From Phaeobacter sp. A36a-5a (lineage in GTDB: Bacteria; Pseudomonadota; Alphaproteobacteria; Rhodobacterales; Rhodobacteraceae), in NCBI RefSeq assembly GCF_037911135.1, contig NZ_JBBLYU010000004.1, positions 124,001 to 188,000 on the forward strand: DNA of 64,000 nt, given 5' to 3'. The position numbers and the translations under genes are program-made. Numbering within the stretch: position 1 is the stretch's first letter; the number at the start of each line of letters is the position of its first letter. Positions 57,572 to 64,000 of this stretch are shown piece by piece. The notes under the pieces were generated by a model. That model did not search any database. It was not told the DNA's origin and worked only from the letters and a program-made list of their open reading frames with translations.

Positions 57572-60547
57572 TTATGCTGCGCTGATTTTGCAGAGAGTAC
57601 ATTTGGTCTCCTGCATCTGGGTCACGCTGTCGTAGCCATAGGTCTGTGCGACGTTGCAGCTTTCGCCCAGAACATAGGGGTCAGCCCCATCCGGGTATTT
57701 GTCGCGCAGATCCGTGCCCTGGTAGTGACCACCAAAGTGGAACGGCATGAAGGCAACGCCCTCTCCGACCCGCTCTGTGACCATTGCCATGACTTTGACC
57801 TTGCCGCCTTCCGGGCCTTCGACCCAGACCTGAGAGCCATCGCGAATGCCGATATTGTTGGCATCGCGCGGGTGGATCTCGACGAACATGTCCTGCTGCA
57901 ATTCCGCAAGCCACGGGTTGGACCGGGTTTCTTCGCCGCCGCCTTCATATTCGACCAGACGACCTGAGGTCAGGATGATCGGATATTCCTTGGAGACGTC
58001 GTTCTTCTGGATCGACGCATAGAGGGTCGGCAGCCGGTAGGCGTGACGGTCCTCATATGTCGGGTAGTCTTCGACCAGATCCCGGCGGTTGGTATAGAGC
58101 GGCTCGCGATGGATTGGCACCGGATCCGGGAAGGTCCAGACCACGGCACGCGCCTTGGCGTTGCCGAAGGGCGCACATTCATGCGCGATGGCAACCCGCT
58201 GGATGCCGCCCGACAGGTCGGTTTTCCAGTTCACCTTGGCCACCTTGTCGTCATAGTCCGACGGGAAGGGCGACATGCTCTGCTCGCCGACTTCGTGGGT
58301 GTAATCGGCAAACCCATCCACCCCGGCAGCCTTGGCGATAAAGGCCCGCTCGGACGCGGTCAGCTCGGTGTGCCAGCCCAGATCCTTCAGCATCTGATAG
58401 GTGAACTCAGGATAACCATCCTGAATGTCGGAGCCTGCGGAATAGACACCTTCTGCCAGCAGGTTGTCGCCATCCCGTTCCACACCAAAGCGCGCGCGGA
58501 AGGTCAGGCCGCCCTCGGAGACAGGTTTTGACATGTCATAGAGGTTTGGCGTGCCCGGGTGACCCATTTCAGCGGTTCCCCAGCAGGGCCAGGGCATCCC
58601 GTAGTAATCGCCGTCAGCAGGACCACCCACCGCCCGCAGCGTGGTGCGGTCAAAGGTGTGCTGATTGGCCATATGCGTTTTCATCCGCTCCGGCGACTGG
58701 CCGGTATAGCCGATCGTCCACATACCACGGTTGAATTCGCGGGTGACGCTTTCGACATTCGGGGTCTCGGCATCTTCCATCTCGATATTGCGGAAGAACC
58801 GGTCGCCCCAGCCGAATTTATTGGCGAATTTGGCGATGATCACATGGTCCGGCAGGCTTTCGAACAGCGGATCGACGATCTTGTCGCGCCACTGCAAGGA
58901 GCGGTTGGACGCGGTGACCGAACCCCGGGTCTCGAACTGGGTACAGGCGGGCAGCAGATAGACACCATCGGTGCGATCATGCAGCACCGCAGAGACGGTG
59001 GGATACGGGTCGACAACGACCAGCATGTCCAGCTTCTCCATCGCCGTCTTCATCTCCGTCATACGGGTCTGAGAGTTCGGCGCATGGCCCCACAGGACCA
59101 TGGCCCGCACGTTATTGGGCTGGTCTATGTTCGCCTTGTCTTCCAGAATGCCGTCGATCCAGCGGCTGACCGGAATACCCGTCAGGTTCTGCATCGACTT
59201 GTCCTTGCCATCGGCCCCTTTGGTGGTATCGAACTGACCGGCAAGCCATTCGCTATCCTCACCCCAGACACGGCCCCAATGCGCCCATGCGCCCGCCGAC
59301 AGGCCATAGTAACCCGGCAATGTATGGCTCAGAACGCCAAGGTCGGTTGCGCCCTGCACGTTGTCGTGGCCACGGAAGATATTGGTGCCGCCGCCCGATG
59401 TGCCCATGTTGCCCAGCGCAAGCTGAAGAATGCAGTAGGCGCGGGTGTTGTTGTTGCCGGTGGTGTGCTGGGTGCCACCCATACACCAGATCACGGTGCC
59501 GGGGCGGTTGTTGGCCATTGTCCGCGCCACGCGCTTCAGCTGGCTGCCGGGGGTGCCGGTCACACGCTCGACTTCCTCGGGCGTCCACTTGGCCACTTCT
59601 TCGCGGATCTGATCCATGCCCCAGACACGGGTGCGGATGAATTCTTTATCTTCCCAGCTGTTCTCGAAGATATGCCACAGGATCCCCCAGACCAGCGCCA
59701 CATCGGTGCCGGGGCGGAAACGCACATATTCATCGGCATGGGCTGCCGTGCGGGTGAAACGCGGATCGCAGACGATAAGCGGCGCGTTGTTCTGCTCCTT
59801 GGCCTTCAGAACATGCAGCAGCGAGACAGGATGCGCCTCTGCCGGGTTGCCGCCGATGATGAAGATCGCCTTGGAGTTATGGATATCGTTGTAGCTGTTG
59901 GTCATGGCGCCGTAGCCCCATGTATTCGCAACACCCGCAACCGTGGTCGAGTGACAGATCCGCGCCTGGTGGTCGACGTTATTGGTGCCCCAATAGGCGG
60001 CGAACTTGCGGAACAGATAGGCCTGTTCGTTGTTATGCTTGGCCGAGCCAAGCCAATAGACGCTGTCGGGTCCGCTCTCTTCGCGGATCTGCATCATGCC
60101 GTCGCCGATCTCGTTGATCGCCTGTTCCCAGCTGATGCGCTTCCATTCCCCGCCTTCTTTCTTCATCGGGTACTTCAGACGGCGTTCTCCATGGGCGTGT
60201 TCGCGCACGGAGGCCCCCTTGGCACAATGGGCACCGAGGTTGAACGGGCTGTCCCAACCGGGTTCCTGACCGGTCCAGACGCCATTCTGCACCTCTGCTA
60301 CGACGGTACAGCCGACCGAGCAGTGGGTGCAGACGGATTTGACGGTTTCCACCGCGCCAGCCGCAGCCGTGGCGGCATTGGCCTTGGTGACGGATCCACC
60401 GGTGGCGCTGATGGCGGCAAGCCCACCAATCGCGAGGCCGGATCCGCGCAGAAACGCGCGGCGGTCAACGGAGCTTTCTGCAACCTTGGACAGGATACTG
60501 GTCCGCTGGGGGCGTCGCGCAACCCCGTTGGTCTTTTTCCTAAGCAT
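57572..60547 (-). CDS. fdhA: Formate dehydrogenase alpha (molybdopterin) subunit
   Basis: A 991-residue molybdo/tungsto-enzyme, the size of FDH-N type catalytic subunits. Tat signal SSVDRRAFLRGSGLAIGG. One N-terminal [4Fe-4S] (CTHCSVGC..CAKGAS). The catalytic residue is Cys in HQARICHSTTVAGV, not selenocysteine, with the following His. MGGTQHTTGNN and the C-terminal GRLVEYEGGGEETRSNPWLAEL belong to the cofactor-binding domains. It oxidises formate to CO2 in the periplasm. Operon with beta and gamma subunits; the TorD-like chaperone and Tat small protein lie upstream. Confidence 0.96.
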   Translation of the reverse strand: MLRKKTNGVARRPQRTSILSKVAESSVDRRAFLRGSGLAIGGLAAISATGGSVTKANAATAAAGAVETVKSVCTHCSVGCTVVAEVQNGVWTGQEPGWDSPFNLGAHCAKGASVREHAHGERRLKYPMKKEGGEWKRISWEQAINEIGDGMMQIREESGPDSVYWLGSAKHNNEQAYLFRKFAAYWGTNNVDHQARICHSTTVAGVANTWGYGAMTNSYNDIHNSKAIFIIGGNPAEAHPVSLLHVLKAKEQNNAPLIVCDPRFTRTAAHADEYVRFRPGTDVALVWGILWHIFENSWEDKEFIRTRVWGMDQIREEVAKWTPEEVERVTGTPGSQLKRVARTMANNRPGTVIWCMGGTQHTTGNNNTRAYCILQLALGNMGTSGGGTNIFRGHDNVQGATDLGVLSHTLPGYYGLSAGAWAHWGRVWGEDSEWLAGQFDTTKGADGKDKSMQNLTGIPVSRWIDGILEDKANIDQPNNVRAMVLWGHAPNSQTRMTEMKTAMEKLDMLVVVDPYPTVSAVLHDRTDGVYLLPACTQFETRGSVTASNRSLQWRDKIVDPLFESLPDHVIIAKFANKFGWGDRFFRNIEMEDAETPNVESVTREFNRGMWTIGYTGQSPERMKTHMANQHTFDRTTLRAVGGPADGDYYGMPWPCWGTAEMGHPGTPNLYDMSKPVSEGGLTFRARFGVERDGDNLLAEGVYSAGSDIQDGYPEFTYQMLKDLGWHTELTASERAFIAKAAGVDGFADYTHEVGEQSMSPFPSDYDDKVAKVNWKTDLSGGIQRVAIAHECAPFGNAKARAVVWTFPDPVPIHREPLYTNRRDLVEDYPTYEDRHAYRLPTLYASIQKNDVSKEYPIILTSGRLVEYEGGGEETRSNPWLAELQQDMFVEIHPRDANNIGIRDGSQVWVEGPEGGKVKVMAMVTERVGEGVAFMPFHFGGHYQGTDLRDKYPDGADPYVLGESCNVAQTYGYDSVTQMQETKCTLCKISAA

Positions 60548-60654
60548 GTGTTCCTCCCTTGCTTCCCTTACGGGTTCGCTGGGTTATCGGGGGCCTTTGG
60601 CAGTCGGGCGTCACGCAACCAGTCGCCGTGGGCGTTCAAAACATCACCGGTCGG

Positions 60655-60846
60655 TCAGAACCGGAGACTGTCGTAATAGGCGCGGGTGTGCGCGGTATCC
60701 TGCATCACTTCCGATGTCAGGTCAGGCTCGGCCGCCTCGGCCGTGCCGCCGGTCGTCGCCACCGCAATCGCCGCAATCGGCGTTGTGGTCGCTGCCAGCT
60801 TGAGAAAGTCGCGGCGGCTCTGGGCCTCCTCGGTCTTTCTGGTCAT
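60655..60846 (-). CDS. Formate dehydrogenase region Tat-target small protein
   Basis: A 63-residue protein with a twin-arginine signal (EEAQSRRDFLKLAATTTPIAAIAVATTGG) and a short tail (MQDTAHTRAYYDSLRF), the pattern of the family found beside formate dehydrogenase genes. It may help partner Tat export or be a small periplasmic subunit; function unknown. ATG 60846 follows AGGAGGAT. It lies between the chaperone gene and the alpha subunit gene. Confidence 0.88.
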   Translation of the reverse strand: MTRKTEEAQSRRDFLKLAATTTPIAAIAVATTGGTAEAAEPDLTSEVMQDTAHTRAYYDSLRF

Positions 60847-60905
60847 GTGATCCTCCTCCTCAGTTGGTTGGCTCACGTGGGTTAAGGACGGCACGCCGTC
60901 CCGGC

Positions 60906-61553
60906 TCAGGCGGATTGCTCCGCACTCATTCGAAATCCTTCGGCCTCGATCTCCATGAAGACCCGGCCCACGGCACCGACGGCGGCATAAAGAACCGAGT
61001 TCTTCGCCGCCTCCAGATCGGAATAGAAATGCCCGGCCCAGGGGCCTATGTGTTTGTTGAAGAACTGTTTCTGGTCACCCAGCGGTGCTGCCGTGCCGAA
61101 ACGTCCGGCAATCAGCGCCCCCATCATCTCCATAAGGGAGGCGATATTATCCTCCGGCTCATAGACATTCTGGGCCCGTGTCATGCCCCGCGCGGCCATG
61201 TCCTGCCGCAGGGCTGCCAGCGGTTTCTCGTTCAGAAATCCGGTCAGATAGTAGCTGGCATAGGGCAGCAGCTCGCCACGGCCCAGACCGATGAACAGCT
61301 TGTTGAACTCCCGCTCAGCAGCGGCAGGTTTGGTCAGCCGCGCGATTTTCGCCAGCGCGTTGATCGCCGTGCCCAAGTCGGTGTCATCCCCGGATAAACC
61401 GGCCACCTGCGCCAACAGCATCTCATCCGGCGGGCCCGACAGCATCAGGCCCAGAAAATTGTAGAGATCCGCACGCAGACGGTCTTCATCCTGCGGAATG
61501 GCAGGACTGGCCGTCTGTTCGGCTGTCTCTGTCTGGGCGTGCTCGGCGGTCAT
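60906..61553 (-). CDS. TorD-like chaperone for the molybdoenzyme
   Basis: A 215-residue all-helical protein of the TorD/DmsD (redox enzyme maturation) family. Typical parts: DLYNFLGLMLSGPPDEM, YNKLFIGLGRG-like EFNKLFIGLGRGELLPYASYYLTGFL and EPEDNIASLMEMMGALI. It should bind the Tat signal of the alpha subunit and hold it until cofactor insertion. AGGAG precedes ATG 61553. Confidence 0.92.
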   Translation of the reverse strand: MTAEHAQTETAEQTASPAIPQDEDRLRADLYNFLGLMLSGPPDEMLLAQVAGLSGDDTDLGTAINALAKIARLTKPAAAEREFNKLFIGLGRGELLPYASYYLTGFLNEKPLAALRQDMAARGMTRAQNVYEPEDNIASLMEMMGALIAGRFGTAAPLGDQKQFFNKHIGPWAGHFYSDLEAAKNSVLYAAVGAVGRVFMEIEAEGFRMSAEQSA

Positions 61554-61595
61554 ATGTGTCTCCTCGCAGGGGTCTTGGTCTGGGTTTCGGGCGGA

Positions 61596-62360
61596 TCAGG
61601 TGACGGGTGCGTTGGTGTCAGCGGCAAAGGTGAAGCGCATACGCCTCGGCGCTGACGCCACCGGATCGGGAACGGGATCAGCAACAGCGGCAAAGACGGG
61701 ATCAGCCGCTGTCGGCATTGACGGCATCCGGGCCGCCGCCTCCTGTGCATGGTCTGGACCGGCACCATCTGACGGCGACTGCAAGCCCATGGTCGGGCGG
61801 CGCACGGATTCGAGCGGCGCTGTCACGGCCTGCCCTGCACCGGCCTGCAAAGAGTCGCATGAGGCTGCCTCATGCGGCGCGACCGCCGCGACCGTCTCCT
61901 CAGCGGCCAGCGCTTCGGCCTCCTGCTCGGTGTCAGCGGTCGTGGCTGCGGCCTCTTCTGCCTGCCGCACCAGCTCCTCTACATGCGCGGTCATGCCCTT
62001 GCCGACCTGATATGCGGTCTGAAGATTCTCGATCACCATGGCGCTGTCGGTGAAATCCTCGCCGTAATCCAACAGCCCGTCGACATTGGCCAGAACCGGA
62101 TTGCTGGTCCACAAACGGCGAAGGGCGCGGGTACGGATCCGCGCCGGAATGGTCTCTTTCAGGAACACGCTGAAGTCATCGCCCTGTTGCATCTCATCGG
62201 GGTCCGGCAGGTTCAGCTCTTGCAGGATCTCGGCGTCACTTTTCTCCTCCAGCGCCTCTTCGGCGGCCTGACGTGCGGCAGCAGCGACCTCGGCGGCCTC
62301 AGCCTCCTGTTCGGCCGCAACACGGGCGCGGCGGCGGGACCAGAAATCATCCCGGCTCAT
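61596..62360 (-). CDS. DUF3306 family protein
   Basis: A 254-residue protein. The N-terminal MSRDDFWSRRRARVAAEQ opening and DFSVFLKETIPARIRTRALRRLWTSNPVLANVDGLLDYGEDFTDSA core are the DUF3306 signature. The C-terminal ~130 residues are Ala/Glu/Pro-rich and probably disordered. DUF3306 genes occur next to DUF3305 in formate dehydrogenase clusters; their role, perhaps assembly, is not established. Overlaps DUF3305 by 4 bases. Confidence 0.92.
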   Translation of the reverse strand: MSRDDFWSRRRARVAAEQEAEAAEVAAAARQAAEEALEEKSDAEILQELNLPDPDEMQQGDDFSVFLKETIPARIRTRALRRLWTSNPVLANVDGLLDYGEDFTDSAMVIENLQTAYQVGKGMTAHVEELVRQAEEAAATTADTEQEAEALAAEETVAAVAPHEAASCDSLQAGAGQAVTAPLESVRRPTMGLQSPSDGAGPDHAQEAAARMPSMPTAADPVFAAVADPVPDPVASAPRRMRFTFAADTNAPVT

Positions 62361-62932
62361 GACAGGCGCGCCTTCTTCAGGGCGGGCGAGCGATAGACAT
62401 CGGTCATCTGCGAGATGCGCGGATCGCCGATCCCGTCCTCGCTGGCGTCGGTCTTGACCCGGTCCCGGCGTCGTTTCTTGAACGGCTCGTCGTGAAAATG
62501 CAGCTGCGCAAAATCGCGGACCCAGGCAATCAGCCCGTCCGGCATCGGTACTTTTTCCACCAGATCCTCGCCGTTGTCGGCGTAATCCTGCGCCTCATAG
62601 GGCGAGGCCGTCACCAAGAGCACCTCAAGCGGCCGATCGTCCGACACGCCGTCGCGCAGGACCACATAGATGCAGGGTGGTTCCGCGGTCAGCCCGTGCA
62701 GATAGGCCTCGGCCTCGCTCCGGTGCAGCTCCAGCGGCAGGGTGGCGGCGTGGTACTCCCGCACCTCGCCCGCTTCGCGTAACAGCTGCCAGTCCGCCTG
62801 CGCCGCGCCCGGTAGCACCGAGGTTGCCTTCCACGACCAGCGCGCCCAACGGGTCACCCCCGGCTGACGCCGCAGGACGACACCCAGCGGCATCACATCC
62901 GTCTTTGCACTGCGATCCCCGGTCTCAGACAC
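62357..62932 (-). CDS. DUF3305 family protein
   Basis: A 191-residue cytoplasmic protein with the DUF3305 pattern: MPLGVVLRRQPGVTRWARWSWKATSVLPGA at the start, LPLELHRSEAEAYLHGL, and VTASPYEAQDYADNGEDLVEKVPMPDGLIAWVRDFAQLHF. First gene of the minus-strand formate dehydrogenase operon; GTG start. Function unknown but genetically linked to formate dehydrogenase maturation. Confidence 0.92.
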   Translation of the reverse strand: MSETGDRSAKTDVMPLGVVLRRQPGVTRWARWSWKATSVLPGAAQADWQLLREAGEVREYHAATLPLELHRSEAEAYLHGLTAEPPCIYVVLRDGVSDDRPLEVLLVTASPYEAQDYADNGEDLVEKVPMPDGLIAWVRDFAQLHFHDEPFKKRRRDRVKTDASEDGIGDPRISQMTDVYRSPALKKARLS

Positions 62933-63287
62933 GTCAACGCCCTATTTGGTCAGTTCGGTTGACAAAACAGTGCCGCATTCTGCGACCACACGGGAAGATA
63001 ACTTTTGCTGATGGCGCGTTAAATCAACATCAAAGGTCAATTTGACCAGCCCGACATGCCCCCTTTGGACAGTGCGGACGAAAAGTCTAATTCGACTAAT
63101 TCACTCAGGCTTAACGCAGGAGAAGCGCGATGCCTTGCCACGGCGAATCACTTGCCTCATCTGAGCCACCCGGCGGCACGGCTGACCGGCAAATTGCGGT
63201 TTACCTGCTTGCGCAAACATGCCTAGTCTAAGCCCGGAGTGGCGGATTTCTGCTGCTTTCACCAAGCGAGAAACACGCGGAGAAAAC
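62933..63287. other. Divergent control region of the formate dehydrogenase genes
   Basis: 355 bases between DUF3305 and the plus-strand gene. Holds the palindrome GGTCAA-T-TTGACC at 63035-63047 and a second dyad AGTC-N6-GACT at 63084-63097, spaced about 50 bases. A 33-codon ORF (63130-63231) with AGGAG upstream could be a leader peptide. Confidence 0.55.
63035..63047. promoter_or_regulatory. Palindromic operator candidate
   Basis: GGTCAATTTGACC, a perfect 6-base dyad around one base, in the divergent control region; candidate site for the NtrC-like regulator or another factor. Confidence 0.45.
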
Positions 63288-64000
63288 ATGTCTAAGCAAT
63301 TGATTTTATGTGATTGTGCCGGAACGCAATCAATCGATTCCGAGGCATTGTCCCGTAGCACAGGCCTGCCCTGTTCAAAGCTGCATTCAGCGCTTTGCAC
63401 CGATCAAATCGAACAGGCGGCACAGGCCATCTCGCAGGGGGACGCAATTATTTGCTGCGCCCAGGAGCACCGGATTTTCGAGGCGCTGGCACAGGAAATC
63501 GACCAGCCGGCCCCGGCCTTTGTCGACCTGCGCGACCGGGCCGGATGGACCGCCGATACCGCCTCGACGCTGCCCAAAATGACCGCGCTGATTGCTGAGG
63601 CAACGCTGACACCGCCCCTGTCAAAGACCATAGACCTGCATTCGGAGGGGCTCTGCCTGATCCTTGGCGCGCCGGAGGTGGCCTATGCCGCAGCCGAGCG
63701 GCTGCAGGAGAGCCTCGCGGTGACCGTGCTTCTCGAGACGCCGAGCGACCCCCCTCATAGCCGCGCCTACGATGTGATTTCCGGCCAGCTGCGCCATGCG
63801 CGGGGCGCCTTGGGACAGTTTTCCGTCACCATCGACCGGCTGCAACAGCTGGACGTCACCGGGCGCAGCTGGACCTGGGACGAGGCGCGCGACGGCGGGC
63901 AGTCGGTCTGCGATATCATTCTCGACCTGCGCGGCGGCCAGCCGTTGTTTCCCGCGCCCGAAAAACGTGACGGCTACCTGCGCGCCGATCCAAAGTCCGC
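63288..64000 (+). CDS. Partial gene, protein of the formate dehydrogenase region (runs off window)
   Basis: ATG 63288, GGAG upstream, open through the right edge: at least 237 residues with no stop. MSKQLILCDCAG at the start, LHSALCTDQIEQA, AIICCAQEHRIFEAL and FVDLRDRAGW resemble the N-terminal part of the 4Fe-4S-binding proteins found divergent to DUF3305/DUF3306 in roseobacter formate dehydrogenase clusters, whose ferredoxin motifs lie near the C terminus, outside this window. The visible part carries scattered Cys but no ferredoxin motif yet. Identity therefore rests on position and the N-terminal pattern. Confidence 0.7.
   Translation, partial: MSKQLILCDCAGTQSIDSEALSRSTGLPCSKLHSALCTDQIEQAAQAISQGDAIICCAQEHRIFEALAQEIDQPAPAFVDLRDRAGWTADTASTLPKMTALIAEATLTPPLSKTIDLHSEGLCLILGAPEVAYAAAERLQESLAVTVLLETPSDPPHSRAYDVISGQLRHARGALGQFSVTIDRLQQLDVTGRSWTWDEARDGGQSVCDIILDLRGGQPLFPAPEKRDGYLRADPKS

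Noticed and set aside
57572-60547. Selenocysteine formate dehydrogenase
   Set aside because: The catalytic position is a Cys codon in HQARICHS and there is no in-frame TGA, so a Sec enzyme is excluded.
58559-60676. 705-codon ORF opposite the formate dehydrogenase alpha gene
   Set aside because: It is the antisense shadow of fdhA and carries no recognisable domain.

Overview
The window (about 62-65% G+C by eye, Sec-free formate dehydrogenase, TRAP transporters, PhyR-NepR-EcfG and RpoE-ChrR stress circuits, trimethylaminoethylphosphonate genes) looks like a chromosome segment of a marine Rhodobacterales bacterium of the Roseobacter group, close to Phaeobacter, Leisingera, Tritonibacter or Ruegeria. 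No rRNA, tRNA, CRISPR or prophage was seen.

Layout. 1-563: end of an IS3-family element. 760-6647: ABC transporter of the Bmp/nucleoside type in one operon with a cytosine deaminase, a pyrimidine salvage unit. 6654-20523: a general stress response (GSR) island. It holds nepR-ecfG-HWE-type kinase-phospholipase D facing phyR, surrounded by small stress proteins (ExoD, entericidin-like lipoprotein, MscS channel, Rho-N and PLDc_N small proteins, PPOX, CsbD, a KNP/YqjD-like protein, holin-X-like and DUF3618 proteins, Dps, DUF1328). I found ten EcfG-type boxes (GGAAC-N16/17-CGTT or one-base variants) placed before these genes, plus one likely unlabelled structured RNA.

20571-29753: RpiR regulator divergent from an operon of N-formylglutamate amidohydrolase-like enzyme, TRAP transporter, glutamine-synthetase-like ligase, aldehyde dehydrogenase and Fe-alcohol dehydrogenase; I read it as a possible gamma-glutamylation route for an amino alcohol. 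29885-32614: tmpB-tmpA (phosphonate to glycine betaine) with a divergent LysR regulator. 33438-38673: a sensory island of two kinases, two response regulators and an orphan solute-binding protein translationally coupled to one kinase. 38674-41106: a gene-poor kilobase, a stand-alone NIT sensor protein and the control region of gap. 41107-42114: gap.

42222-50611: chrR-rpoE facing an eight-gene operon (FAD oxidase, DUF1365, CFA-type methyltransferase, chalcone-isomerase-like, MFS, DUF3833, two SDRs), with sigma-E promoters (TGATCC-N18-TAA) on both sides; this is the singlet-oxygen/lipid remodelling regulon. 50689-64000: a two-component pair and a formate dehydrogenase operon (DUF3305, DUF3306, TorD-like chaperone, Tat small protein, alpha, beta, gamma subunits, a WD40-cytochrome c fusion, a 41-residue membrane protein and an NtrC-type regulator that lacks GAFTGA), with a divergent partial gene running off the right edge.
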